From assembly GCA_002968845.1 (NCBI GenBank), contig PVBG01000001.1, forward strand, positions 124,001 through 188,000: 64,000 nt of DNA, read 5' to 3'. The notes under the pieces are model-generated. The model was not told the DNA's origin. It saw nothing but the letters and a program-made list of their open reading frames with translations, and made no database searches. How positions within the stretch are numbered: position 1 is the stretch's first letter; each line of letters starts with the position of its first letter. Both the position numbers and the translations under genes were made by a program. Below are positions 52,872 through 61,794 of this stretch, piece after piece. This stretch comes from Neorhizobium tomejilense. GTDB lineage: Bacteria; Pseudomonadota; Alphaproteobacteria; Rhizobiales; Rhizobiaceae.

Positions 52872-53975
52872 TCAGGGCAGGCGGTAGACGCGCTTTGCGT
52901 TATCGCGAAAAATCTGCGCGCGCTCCATCGGCGACAGCGGCACCTTGAAGGCGTAGCGCGGATCGTCGAAATCCCAGTGCGGATAATCAGTCGAGAACAT
53001 CAGCCGGTCGGTGCCGACCCAGCGCAGCGTGTCGAGCAGGTGGCGGTTGTTTTCCGGCTCCTCGATCGGCTGGGTGGCGAACCAGACGTTCTCGCGGATA
53101 TATTCGGACGGCGGCCGCTTCACATGCGGCACCTCCGAGCGCATCCGCTCCCACTGCTTGTCGAGCCGCCACATCAGCGGGGCCGCCCAGGCGAAGCCGC
53201 CTTCGACGACGATCAGCTTCAGCTTGGGGAAGCGTTCGAAGACGCCTTCGAAGACCATACTGGTGACGACGCTCTGCAGGCTGTGCGAGAAGGCGTAGTG
53301 CTCCTCGATGTAGAAGTTCAGCCAGCCGGCGCCGCTATTCGCGTGCTGGCCATAGGCTGCCGAATGCATGCCGATCGGCATGTCGTAATGTTCGGCAGCC
53401 TCGTAGATCGGCCAGTAGCGGCGACGTCCCGCCGGCTCGATGGTACGCGGCGGAATGGCGATCTGGGCGAAACTCCGGTCGCCGATACGCGCCTCGATTT
53501 CGGCAAGCGCCGCCGGCACGTCTTCCTGGGTGACGGAGATCGAGGCTTTCAGGCGCGGGTCCGGGCCTGTCCATTTGTCGAGCTGCCAGTCGTTGACGGC
53601 AGCGCACATCGCAGCGCCGAGCTCCTGGTTCAGCGTCGAGGAACCGGCCGCCAAGGGTTGCAGGATGCCGTATTCGATGCCGAGCGGGTCGAGCAACTGC
53701 TCCTGCAGATAGGCAAGGTCGGAGGCCGGCGGTCCGCCGTTCGGCGGCCAGGCGTCGCGGCGCATGCCGTTGCCGGGCGTCATGCGCGGATAGGGCAGGG
53801 TGCCGACCACCGGATTGGCACTGCGCTGGCCGTAATCGGCCAGATGGTCGCGCCAGCGGACGGGCAGGAATTTCGCAAGTTCCGCAGGCGAGCCGAAGGC
53901 CGGGTGGATGTCGCAATCGACGATCCCGAGCTTGGCTTCGGTTTTGGTCTCCTTGTCCAGAACGGCTTGGTTCAT
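52872..53975 (-). CDS. ACMSD-type amidohydrolase, type A (copy 2)
   Basis: A 367-residue amidohydrolase-2 protein closest to the one at 50628-51734: both have RWRDHLA, WPPAGGPP or WPPNGGPP, VPHVKRPPSEY and YPHWDFDDPRYAFKVPLS. Candidate metal ligands are D22 and H24 (VDCDIHP), the barrel histidine in IGMHSAAYGQH and the aspartate of STDYPH. Differences around the barrel histidine suggest it has drifted to another substrate. Gap to the type B gene downstream is 16 bases and to the upstream gene three bases. Confidence 0.86.
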   Translation of the reverse strand: MNQAVLDKETKTEAKLGIVDCDIHPAFGSPAELAKFLPVRWRDHLADYGQRSANPVVGTLPYPRMTPGNGMRRDAWPPNGGPPASDLAYLQEQLLDPLGIEYGILQPLAAGSSTLNQELGAAMCAAVNDWQLDKWTGPDPRLKASISVTQEDVPAALAEIEARIGDRSFAQIAIPPRTIEPAGRRRYWPIYEAAEHYDMPIGMHSAAYGQHANSGAGWLNFYIEEHYAFSHSLQSVVTSMVFEGVFERFPKLKLIVVEGGFAWAAPLMWRLDKQWERMRSEVPHVKRPPSEYIRENVWFATQPIEEPENNRHLLDTLRWVGTDRLMFSTDYPHWDFDDPRYAFKVPLSPMERAQIFRDNAKRVYRLP

Positions 53976-53978
53976 GGC

Positions 53979-55058
53979 TTAGTCCTCCAGTCGCGAATAG
54001 GTGGCGAGCGCGTTCTGCCGAACCAGCCGGTCGATCAGCCGTTCCGGGAAACCGGCGGGAATCGCGGCGTCGCCTTCGAATTGCGCATGCGGGTAGTCGG
54101 TCGAGAACAACAGCATGTCGTCGCAATCGAGATGTTCGATGATGCGTTCCAGTTCGGCCGGGTCGTGCGGCGCATCGAAGGGCTGCGTCGTCATGCGGAT
54201 CTGGCGGCGGACGAGGGCCGACGGCGGCTCCTTGACCCACGGTATCTCGATGCGGGCGCCGCGCCAGTCCTTGCTCATCCGCCACATCTGGCCGGGCAGC
54301 CAGGAGACGCCGGACTCGATCAGCACGATCTTCATGTCGGGGAACTTGCCGAGCACGCCTTCGGAAACGAAACTGCCGACCTGGGCTGCAAAACCCTGGA
54401 CCTGATGGGCGTAATCCTCGGCGAGATAGGAGAGGAAACCGCTCTGGCTCGGCGCGTGGCGGTAGGCGCTGCCGGCATGCACGCCGAGCGCAAAACCATG
54501 GCGCTGGGCGGCCTCGTAGACCGGCCAGTAGATGCGGCGGCCGAGCGGCATCTCGCCCATGCAGAGCGTCAGCACCTGCACGAAACGCTTGTCATCGGCG
54601 AAGCGCTCGATCTCCTCGACGGCGGCTTCCGGGTTCTGCATCGGCAGGACGAGCGAGGCGCGCAGGCGCGGGTCGCGGTCCAGCCATTCCGTCTTCAGCC
54701 AGTCGTTAGTGGCGCGGCAGACGGCGGTCGCGAGATAGGGATCGTAGATCGCATGCACGGCGGTGATGCAGTTGAGGATCGCGTATTTGAGACCGTAGGG
54801 ATCGAGCAGGTTTTTCCGCAGCCTTTCGACGCCCTTGCCCTCCGTCGCTTTCCAGTCCTCCCGGAAGAACGGCTTGGTGCGGGTCGGGAAATTGGTTAGC
54901 TCGAGACGGTCGACATCGCGCGTCGTAACGATCTCGCGCCAGTAATCGTCGAAATAGGGAAGAAGATCCTCTCGCCCCGGCGCGTCCGGATGAACGTCAC
55001 AATCGATCGCGCCCAATTGCGAAAGCACAGGGCGCTGCTGGGTCACAGCAGTATCCAC
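53979..55058 (-). CDS. ACMSD-type amidohydrolase, type B (copy 2)
   Basis: A 359-residue amidohydrolase-2 protein, paralogue of the one at 51731-52855 (shared LPYFDDYWRE-type segment, RHAPS, TDYPHAQFEG). D21 and H23 form the DxH motif in IDCDVHP. It starts at GTG 55058 with GGGAGG nine bases upstream and is the first gene of the six-gene minus-strand operon that ends with the Rieske ferredoxin and binding protein. The promoter should lie in the 239 bases above it, where a long palindrome is found. Confidence 0.86.
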   Translation of the reverse strand: MDTAVTQQRPVLSQLGAIDCDVHPDAPGREDLLPYFDDYWREIVTTRDVDRLELTNFPTRTKPFFREDWKATEGKGVERLRKNLLDPYGLKYAILNCITAVHAIYDPYLATAVCRATNDWLKTEWLDRDPRLRASLVLPMQNPEAAVEEIERFADDKRFVQVLTLCMGEMPLGRRIYWPVYEAAQRHGFALGVHAGSAYRHAPSQSGFLSYLAEDYAHQVQGFAAQVGSFVSEGVLGKFPDMKIVLIESGVSWLPGQMWRMSKDWRGARIEIPWVKEPPSALVRRQIRMTTQPFDAPHDPAELERIIEHLDCDDMLLFSTDYPHAQFEGDAAIPAGFPERLIDRLVRQNALATYSRLED

Positions 55059-55297
55059 CGCTCAAAACCTCCCTTGTCTTTCGGTCCGGCCGCTCGTTTC
55101 GCGGCGGACCTGAGCCCCACTCCCGGGCGGCGCGTCGACAGGCGACGGCCAACCTCGCATCAGCGATGCGTTTCCTCGATTTGGGAGGGTAAGCGGCACG
55201 GGGAGCCAAGAGAATATGCTTTTTCATCGTAGCGGCTTTCTCGATTCGAGAAAGCCAATCGGCTTTCAGTTTTTCTCCTGGAGCAAAGGCGTGGCGC
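55059..55297 (-). promoter_or_regulatory. leader of the amidohydrolase operon with a 23-base palindrome
   Basis: Between the lysR gene and the first amidohydrolase gene lies a perfect palindrome at 55234-55256, GGCTTTCTCGA and TCGAGAAAGCC around a single T. Downstream on the transcript are two stem-loops: CGCATC/GATGCG near 55157-55171 and an imperfect GGTCC/GGACC stem near 55082-55110. The motif TTCGAGAAA from the palindrome recurs at 56276 before lysR, suggesting one regulator for both. I found no gene here. Confidence 0.55.
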
Positions 55298-56203
55298 TCA
55301 CGCTGCTCGATCACCCGGAACGAGAGCTGCGTGCATATGAATACGCAGCCACTCCATGAGCGCACGCACGGTCGGTTTGCGCGCCTGGGTCTGGGGGATG
55401 AGCGCCTTCAGCCAGAGTTCCGCGACGGGATAGTCCGGCAGGAGCTCGATTAGCTTGCCGGTCCGGATGGATTCTTCCGCCACGTAATTCGCCACCATGG
55501 CAACGCCACGGCCTCGCAGCGCCAGGTCGTGCAGGATTTGGGTATCGTTGGCGCTGAAGGAGGAGCGCACCTCGACATCGATCGGGCCGCCGGGGCTGCG
55601 GAAGGACCAGGTCGAACCCGTCGCGTGGAACGTCAGGCAGATGTGATTGACCAGATCGCGCGGGTGTTTCGGCAGGCCGCGGTTTTCGAGATAATCCGGA
55701 GCTGCGCAGAGTTTTCGCGGATAGGGGCAGAGCGGTTCGTCGACGACGTTGGAATAGGAGGCGGGCAGGGCGCCGAGCGCGATGTCGTATCCTTCTTCCG
55801 CCGGATTGACTGAGCGGTCGACCAGCGCAAGATCCATCGTGACGTTCGGGTTCTCCTGCTGGAAGTCGCTCAGGATGCGGGCGAGGAAGGCGATCGTCAC
55901 CGTCGTCGGCGCCTTTATCCTCAAATGTCCCTCGATCCGCTGGGCGACGGCCGCCGCTCCGCTGATGGCATCGTCGATCTCCTTGACCAGAGATTGGTAG
56001 CGGGGCAGGTAGCGCTCACCGATCTCCGTCAGGATGATCTGGCGGGTCGAGCGGACGAAGAGTTTCACCCGCATCTGGTCTTCCAGCCGGCTGATGCGTT
56101 TGGTCACGACCGAGGGTGCGACGCCGAGATGACGGCCGGCCGCCGAAAAGCTGCCGGACCGGGCAACCGCCAGAAACGTGCGGATATTGATAAGCGTATC
56201 CAA
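55298..56203 (-). CDS. LysR-family regulator of the amidohydrolase region
   Basis: A 301-residue LysR protein: helix-turn-helix SFSAAGRHLGVAPSVVTKRI at about 18-37, linker helix, and a two-lobed effector domain. I chose TTG at 56203 because it gives the standard LysR beginning (MDTLINIRTFLAVARSG) and has GGGAG ten bases upstream; an ATG at 56266 would add 21 unusual residues and has a poor ribosome site. It lies between the amidohydrolase operon (same strand) and the importer operon (opposite strand), so it could control both in response to the imported acid. The length and domains are normal. Confidence 0.87.
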   Translation of the reverse strand: MDTLINIRTFLAVARSGSFSAAGRHLGVAPSVVTKRISRLEDQMRVKLFVRSTRQIILTEIGERYLPRYQSLVKEIDDAISGAAAVAQRIEGHLRIKAPTTVTIAFLARILSDFQQENPNVTMDLALVDRSVNPAEEGYDIALGALPASYSNVVDEPLCPYPRKLCAAPDYLENRGLPKHPRDLVNHICLTFHATGSTWSFRSPGGPIDVEVRSSFSANDTQILHDLALRGRGVAMVANYVAEESIRTGKLIELLPDYPVAELWLKALIPQTQARKPTVRALMEWLRIHMHAALVPGDRAA

Positions 56204-56717
56204 TGTCTTAGGTCTCCCATGCCGCCATGTCGGGCAGCCCTCCGCATAAACGGTAACACAATTCATCTTTCTATTTTCGAGAAAAGTGAATGTAAAAAAA
56301 TGGTGCTTTTCCCCTGCACGGGAAAAGGTCAATCTAACAGAAGAGGGAGTTCCGGTGCCGGGTGGCATCGCCGCGACCGGCAGGGAGAGCCGGCGCAGAT
56401 CGGAATTCAGATAAAGGGGGTTTGCAGTTGGCCGAGGCCAATCCTGTCCGAACCGAAGGCCTGAATGCTCCGTATCATGCGGTGCTTATCAGGGACCTTG
56501 TCAATTGCAGGATGCGCGCCAGATCGTTTCTGGAACACCGGTGAGCGGTCGGGATTAAGCCGGAAATTAAGGCCCAGTTGCAGCTGTTCGGGAAAACGCC
56601 ACCGCTTGCGGTGAAAAGGGAGATCGCGGCCGGTGGCCGCAGAAATTTTGAGCGTCGAGTGCCGGGATCGGGTTCCGGGCGCGATGCTCGATCGTCGGTT
56701 CCAGGGAGGAGAGACAC
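56204..56717 (+). promoter_or_regulatory. intergenic region between lysR and importer operon
   Basis: A 514-base gap without a supported gene; small frames here show no recognisable protein. It contains TTCGAGAAAAG at 56276-56286, like the arm of the palindrome at 55234, and a stem-loop CTTTTCCC/GGGAAAAG at 56306-56327. The binding-protein start at 56718 has a strong AGGGAGGAG site just before it. The promoter of the importer operon must lie here, but I could not fix its position. Confidence 0.45.
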
Positions 56718-57797
56718 GTGACGACAAACACATCCATGACTTCGGCCATTCAGAAGGCTTCGGCCATTCAAAAATGGTCGCGCCGGGTTTTCATGGCGGC
56801 TGCGGGCAGCCTTGCCATCTCGGCGGCGGCTGGCCTTCCTGCCTTGGCGCAGGATGCCGAGTGGCAGAAGGTGATCGACGCGGGCAAGAAGGAGGGCTCG
56901 CTCGTCCTCTATACCGCGCTCGTCGGCCAGCCGAGCACCAAGCAGATCGCCGAGGCCTTTACCAAGCAATACGGCATCTCGGTCGAAGTGCTTGAAGCGC
57001 GCGCCAGTGAAATCCGCGAGCGCGTCCGCGTCGAGCAGGCCGCGGGCCGCTTTGCTGCCGACGTGATGTTCACCAGCGAAGGGCAGACCATGCTCTACGA
57101 CAAGGAGGACAAGTCCGTCGATCCGCTGCCGGTGACCCCGAATTCGCAAAAGATCGGCGACAAGTTCAAGCTCAAGGTGCCGATGGCCTCGGTCATGACC
57201 ATTCCCTACGGGATCATGATCAACACCGGCCTCGTGAAGCCAGCCGACGAGCCGAAGAGCTGGAAAGACATTGCCGATCCCAAGTGGCAGGGCAAGATCC
57301 TGTCCGACGACCCGCGCGCGATCGGTGCCGGTTACCTCTGGTTCTTCTCGACCCATGACAAGATCGGCGAAGACTATTTGAGGAAGGTCGCGAGCCAGAA
57401 GCTCGTCTTCACCCGCGACCAGCGCGAGTCGCAGCGCCGCACCGCACGCGGCGAATATTCGATCTACATGCCGGTCATCATGACCGATTTCTCGGATCTG
57501 AAGGGGCTGCCGGTCAAGTTCATCATTCCGGAGGAGGGCGTTCCTTACGTTCTTTACGGCACCGTCATGCTCAAGAAGGCTCCGCACCCGAACGCCGCCA
57601 AGCTCTATCTCGATTTCATGCAGGGCCCGGTCGTGCAGAAAATCTATGCGAGCCTCGGCTACGGTCCCGTCCTTCCCGGCATGACCGAGGGCCTGCCGGC
57701 GGACGTCAAGGCGATTTCCGAAGCCAAGCTCTACGGCACGACGGACACGACCCGCCAGAACGAGATGCTGGCCAAGTCCAAGGACATCTTCAAGTAA
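56718..57797 (+). CDS. periplasmic binding protein of Fe/aromatic-type ABC importer
   Basis: A 359-residue family 1 binding protein. It has a long N-terminal region with a twin-arginine-like signal (SRRVFMAAAG at 21-30) ending ALA near 44. It starts at GTG 56718 with a strong ribosome site. The mature part is paralogous to the orphan protein at 49157-50176. It feeds the two-domain permease and ATPase that follow. Iron transporters share this fold, but the surrounding amidohydrolase and demethylase genes favour an organic acid. Confidence 0.9.
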   Translation: MTTNTSMTSAIQKASAIQKWSRRVFMAAAGSLAISAAAGLPALAQDAEWQKVIDAGKKEGSLVLYTALVGQPSTKQIAEAFTKQYGISVEVLEARASEIRERVRVEQAAGRFAADVMFTSEGQTMLYDKEDKSVDPLPVTPNSQKIGDKFKLKVPMASVMTIPYGIMINTGLVKPADEPKSWKDIADPKWQGKILSDDPRAIGAGYLWFFSTHDKIGEDYLRKVASQKLVFTRDQRESQRRTARGEYSIYMPVIMTDFSDLKGLPVKFIIPEEGVPYVLYGTVMLKKAPHPNAAKLYLDFMQGPVVQKIYASLGYGPVLPGMTEGLPADVKAISEAKLYGTTDTTRQNEMLAKSKDIFK

Positions 57798-57810
57798 GCC
57801 TCCCAGGCCG

Positions 57811-57847
57811 CCGCCGGTCCGATGTTCGGGCCGGCGGTGCCGTTTTT
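57811..57847 (+). terminator. stem-loop between importer binding protein and permease genes
   Basis: CCGCCGGTCC and GGGCCGGCGG pair over ten positions with one G-T pair and a seven-base loop, followed five bases later by five T. It begins 13 bases after the binding-protein stop and should attenuate transcription into the permease gene. Confidence 0.7.
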
Positions 57848-57871
57848 CATACCCGGAGCCGCGAGGATCCC

Positions 57872-59638
57872 ATGACGATTATCCACAATCGCCCCCTAGA
57901 CGACATCGCCGAAACTGCGCCGACGATTGCCGGCAATGCTTTCACGCGCGCCTTTTCGGGCGGATCGCTGTGGCGTCTGATCGGCATGCTGGTGCTGATC
58001 CTGATCCTCGGCTTCCTGACGATCTATCCACTCGCCATGCTGCTCTACGGCAGCCTGCATTCCACACCGCCCGGCATGGCCGGCGAGTTCAATCTGAACG
58101 GCTACCGGTCGATTATGACCACCCAAAACCTCATCGTTCTGGCCAACACGATCGGCATATCGCTCGCCAAAACCATACCGTCGCTGACGATCGCAGTGTT
58201 TCTCGCCTGGATCGTCGCGCGCACCGACACGCCCTTCCGGGGCACGCTGGAAGTGCTGATCACGCTGCCGTTCTTCATTCCTCCGATCCTGACCGCCATG
58301 GCCTGGGGCATGCTCGCCAACCCGCAGGTGGGCGTCATCAACATGGTGTGGCGCTGGCTGACCGGTGGTACCGATCCGCTCGTCAACATCTATTCCTATG
58401 GCGGCGTCATCTGGCACATGTGCCAATATTCGATCCCGTTCCTCTTCCTGTTCATGGTCGACGCCTTCCGGGCGATGGATCCGTCGCTCGAGGAATCGAG
58501 CCGCATGTGCGGCGCCTCGCGCTGGACGACTTTTCGCAAGATCACGCTGCTCCTGATGCTGCCGGTGCTGACCAGCTCCTTCATGCTGAGCTTCATCAAG
58601 GGCATCGAGACCTTCGAGTCGGCGCTGTTCTTCGGCCTGCCCGCAGGCATCAAGGTGATCACCACCGACATCTACGAGTCGATCAACCACCGCGCGACGC
58701 CCGACTACCAGTACGCGACGTCGCTTTCCTTCGCGATCATGGGGCTGATGTTCCTGCTCGTCATCTGGCAGTGGTGGATGCTGCGCGGCAAGAGCTTCCA
58801 GACCGTCACGGGCAAAGGGTTTCGCCCGAGCGTCATGGAACTCGGCCCGTGGCGCTGGGTCACCTTCGCCTTCTGCGTGCTGTTCTTCTTCGTCACGGTG
58901 GTGTTGCCGATCGGGCAGCTGATGCTCGGCTCGTTCTTCCGTTTCTTCGGCTTCTACACCTACGACATGCTGACGCTGGAGCATTACAGGTCCGTCTTCG
59001 CCAACAGCGAATTCTGGCGGGCGGTCCGCAATACGATGATGCTCGGCCTGCTCGGCGCTACCGCGACCATGGCGCTCGGCGCGATCGTCGCCTACATCTC
59101 GGTGCGCACCCGCTGGCGTGGCCGCAACCTGATCGACAGCATGGCCTGGCTTCCGTGGATGATGCCGGGCATGGTGCTCGGCGTCGGGTTCCTCTGGGCG
59201 TTTGCGATGCTGCCGGGACCGATCCCGATCTATGGCACCATTTGGGCGCTGTTGCTTGCCTATATCGCGCTCGGAACGCCGGTTTCCGTGCGGGTGATGA
59301 CCGGCGCCTATCACCAGCTTTCCTATGACCTGGAAGAATGTTCGCGTGTCCACGGAGCCAGCTGGTTCCAGACCATGTGGCGGATCATGGTGGCGCTTGC
59401 CTGGCCGGCCTTCGCGGTCGGCTGGGTGCTGACCTTCTTCGGCATCATGCGAGAACTGTCGGCGTCGATCCTTCTCTATTCGGTGGGCTCGGAAACGCTG
59501 GCGGTCGTGCTGATGAAACTCTGGGCCAACGGCAATGCCGAACAGGTAAGCGTCATCGGCCTGATGATGATGCTTCTGGTCATCGTGTTCCGCTGGGTCC
59601 AGCTCAGCTTCATCAAGGCCCGCATCAGCAAGCTTTAG
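57872..59638 (+). CDS. ABC importer permease with two transport domains (FbpB type)
   Basis: A 588-residue inner-membrane protein that holds both halves of the pore in one chain, as in FbpB/AfuB. About 12 hydrophobic segments are visible. Each half has an ATPase-coupling loop: DPSLEESSRMCGASRWTTFR at about 205-224 and DLEECSRVHGASWFQTMW at about 487-504. A polar N-terminal tail of about 30 residues precedes the first helix. It joins the binding protein upstream and the ATPase downstream. Confidence 0.93.
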   Translation: MTIIHNRPLDDIAETAPTIAGNAFTRAFSGGSLWRLIGMLVLILILGFLTIYPLAMLLYGSLHSTPPGMAGEFNLNGYRSIMTTQNLIVLANTIGISLAKTIPSLTIAVFLAWIVARTDTPFRGTLEVLITLPFFIPPILTAMAWGMLANPQVGVINMVWRWLTGGTDPLVNIYSYGGVIWHMCQYSIPFLFLFMVDAFRAMDPSLEESSRMCGASRWTTFRKITLLLMLPVLTSSFMLSFIKGIETFESALFFGLPAGIKVITTDIYESINHRATPDYQYATSLSFAIMGLMFLLVIWQWWMLRGKSFQTVTGKGFRPSVMELGPWRWVTFAFCVLFFFVTVVLPIGQLMLGSFFRFFGFYTYDMLTLEHYRSVFANSEFWRAVRNTMMLGLLGATATMALGAIVAYISVRTRWRGRNLIDSMAWLPWMMPGMVLGVGFLWAFAMLPGPIPIYGTIWALLLAYIALGTPVSVRVMTGAYHQLSYDLEECSRVHGASWFQTMWRIMVALAWPAFAVGWVLTFFGIMRELSASILLYSVGSETLAVVLMKLWANGNAEQVSVIGLMMMLLVIVFRWVQLSFIKARISKL

Positions 59639-59725
59639 GCTTCAGGCCCGGCGGCTGCGGCTGCCGGCCGATTTTTGGTTGTCGTTTAAGCGGGTCCTGG
59701 CATCCGCTCCGAAAGGAAGAGAAAT

Positions 59726-60820
59726 ATGGCTTCGGTGACGCTCGAAAACGTGAGCCGCATGTATGGCGCGATAACTGCCGTGGACAACGTGAACCTGAAG
59801 ATCAAGAGCGGCGAGTTCGTCACGCTGCTTGGGCCATCGGGCTGCGGCAAGACGACGACACTGCGCATGGTGGCAGGCCTCGAGAAGAATACCGGCGGCC
59901 GCATCGCGATCGGCGACAATGTCGTGTCGGATTCGGAGAAGGGCTATTTCGTGCCCTCCGAACGCCGGCGTCTCGGCATGGTCTTCCAGTCCTATGCGAT
60001 CTGGCCGCATATGACGGTGTTCGACAACGTCGCCTATCCCTTGCGCATCCGCCGCCGTCCCGACAAGGAGATCCAGGATCGCGTCATGAACGCGCTGCGC
60101 CTCGTCGAGATGGAGCAATATGCCGAGCGTCCGTCGCCGGCACTGTCCGGCGGCCAGCAGCAGCGCGTGGCGATCGCCCGTGCGCTGGTGTTCGAGCCGG
60201 AAGTGCTGCTGCTCGACGAGCCGCTTTCCAACCTCGACGCGCGCCTGCGCACCCAGATGGGCGATGATTTCCGCGCGCTGCAGCAGCGCCTGAAGATTAC
60301 CGCGCTCTACGTCACCCACGACCAGGCGGAAGCCATGGCGCTGTCCGACCGGGTGGTCGTCATGCATGGCGGCAGGATTTTGCAGGTCGGCGCGCCGGAG
60401 GAAATCTACCGCCGGCCGGAAAACCGCCAGGTGGCCGCCTTCTTTGGAACGCCCAACCTGCTGAACGCCACAGTCAAGGACTGCCGCCCGAACGGCGGGC
60501 AATATTACAAGCTCTCGGTCGAAGGCCAGGGCTGGTCCGGCGACTGTCATGCGGCAACCGAAATGCCGAAGGGTGCGGATGTTACGGTCATGGTTCGGCC
60601 GGAAAACCTGCATGTCCGCGATGCGGGCCAGGTGAACGGCGATCTTTCGTGGTCCGGCGAGGTTTCGCAGGCGATCTTCCGCGGCTCGCACCGCTCGATC
60701 ATGGTCAAGACCCCGGCGCAGACGTTGCATGTCGAGGCCTCGTCGCTTTCGAACGTGGATATCGGCCGCCCGGTCACGGTCGCCGCACCCGTGGAGGCTG
60801 CCTGGGCCGTGCGGAACTGA
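59726..60820 (+). CDS. ABC importer ATPase (FbpC/PotA type)
   Basis: A 364-residue ATPase. Walker A GPSGCGKTTT is at about 37-46, the signature is LSGGQQQRVAIARAL, Walker B VLLLDEPLSNLD, and the switch histidine is in YVTHDQAEAM. The last 110 residues form the TOBE regulatory domain. It starts at ATG 59726 with AAGGAAGAG upstream. It completes the importer and could also serve the orphan binding protein at 49157. Confidence 0.93.
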   Translation: MASVTLENVSRMYGAITAVDNVNLKIKSGEFVTLLGPSGCGKTTTLRMVAGLEKNTGGRIAIGDNVVSDSEKGYFVPSERRRLGMVFQSYAIWPHMTVFDNVAYPLRIRRRPDKEIQDRVMNALRLVEMEQYAERPSPALSGGQQQRVAIARALVFEPEVLLLDEPLSNLDARLRTQMGDDFRALQQRLKITALYVTHDQAEAMALSDRVVVMHGGRILQVGAPEEIYRRPENRQVAAFFGTPNLLNATVKDCRPNGGQYYKLSVEGQGWSGDCHAATEMPKGADVTVMVRPENLHVRDAGQVNGDLSWSGEVSQAIFRGSHRSIMVKTPAQTLHVEASSLSNVDIGRPVTVAAPVEAAWAVRN

Positions 60821-60895
60821 TTGTTCCGGGCGCCCGGGCCTATCCGGCTCGGGTTTGGGCCGGAGATACTGAAAACTTGCGTTTTGTCGCAGATA

Positions 60896-60907
60896 TTCAA
60901 TATTGAA
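60896..60907. promoter_or_regulatory. palindrome TTCAATATTGAA before gntR
   Basis: A perfect 12-base A+T-rich palindrome 71 bases before the gntR start. It may be the autoregulatory site of that gene or part of its promoter. Confidence 0.4.
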
Positions 60908-60978
60908 GCGATGTTCCCGCCGGCCTTTCCTCGACCGGCGGGATCCGCATTTCGATATGGCGCAGGTGAGGCCCAAGC

Positions 60979-61794
60979 ATGACCACAGGCACTCGAACTC
61001 AGAATCCTCCCGGGCCTGAGAAGCAGGAGACCCGCCAGCAGCACGTGATCGACAAGCTCAGGACCTGGGCGAGCGACGGCACGATCGATCCCCGCAAGAA
61101 ACTCTCCGAATCCGGGCTCGCCGAGGCGCTCGGCGTGTCGCGCACGCCGATCCGGCATGCGCTGGCGGTGCTGGTCGAAGAGGGCGTGCTGCAGCGGGTC
61201 GGCGCCCGCGGCTACCGTGTCCGGGCCTACAAGGTGGCCGACGTGATCGAGGCGATCGAGCTGCGATCGATGATCGAAGGTTATGCGGCCAAGAAGATCG
61301 CCAGCGAAGGCCCGTCACCGACGCTGGTGGCCGAGCTCAAGGACTGCCTGCGCGAGGGTGACGATATCTTCGAGAACGGCGGCATCGACGATCCGGTCAA
61401 CGAGGAGCGTTATGCGGCGATGAACCTGCGTTTCCACACGCTGATCATCGAGGCCGGCGGCGGAAACCTGCTGCACCAGCTCACCAGCCTTTTCGACCGT
61501 GTGCCGTTCGGCGCACCGGATTCGATCCGCTTCGACAACATCACCCGCAAGGAGCGGGCGCAGCACCTGCATTATGCGCACTGGCAGCACCATCACATGG
61601 TCTCGGCGCTGATCGCCCGCGACGGCGCCCGCGCGGAAAGCCTTTTCCGCGAGCATGGGGAAGGGGTGAAGATCAGCCTCGGCATCAGCAAGGGGCTTTT
61701 CGCGATCGACGGCTCGCGCATCCTGCCGATCTTCGACCTCGACAGCCCGGCCGGTCATATCAATGGCCCGATGCAGGACGAAAACGAAGACTAG
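60979..61794 (+). CDS. GntR/FCD-family regulator
   Basis: A 271-residue regulator with winged helix (LSESGLAEALGVSRTPIRHA at about 37-56) and an FCD effector domain with ligand histidines in NLRFHTLIIEAGGG and the HYAHWQHHHM segment. FCD proteins of the VanR type sense vanillate and control demethylation genes; the LigM-type gene just downstream makes a similar role likely. GGTGAGG precedes the ATG. A perfect operator-like palindrome follows 29 bases after its stop, before ligM. Confidence 0.88.
   Translation: MTTGTRTQNPPGPEKQETRQQHVIDKLRTWASDGTIDPRKKLSESGLAEALGVSRTPIRHALAVLVEEGVLQRVGARGYRVRAYKVADVIEAIELRSMIEGYAAKKIASEGPSPTLVAELKDCLREGDDIFENGGIDDPVNEERYAAMNLRFHTLIIEAGGGNLLHQLTSLFDRVPFGAPDSIRFDNITRKERAQHLHYAHWQHHHMVSALIARDGARAESLFREHGEGVKISLGISKGLFAIDGSRILPIFDLDSPAGHINGPMQDENED

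Noticed and set aside
52977-54899. Plus-strand frame of 640 codons across two amidohydrolase genes
   Set aside because: It spans the junction of two real minus-strand genes, and repeats in it merely mirror the paralogous amidohydrolases.
50628-55058. Amidohydrolase array as a recombination artefact of assembly
   Set aside because: The paralogues differ throughout their length and have different lengths and junctions, so they are not collapsed or repeated copies of one sequence.
56362-56544. Small 60-codon plus-strand ORF between lysR and the importer operon
   Set aside because: No convincing ribosome site and no recognisable sequence; it lies in a region with promoter-like features.
49157-60820. 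Binding proteins and importer as an iron transporter
   Set aside because: The fold is shared with iron systems, but neighbours are aromatic-acid genes and no siderophore, Fur-box or iron gene is visible.
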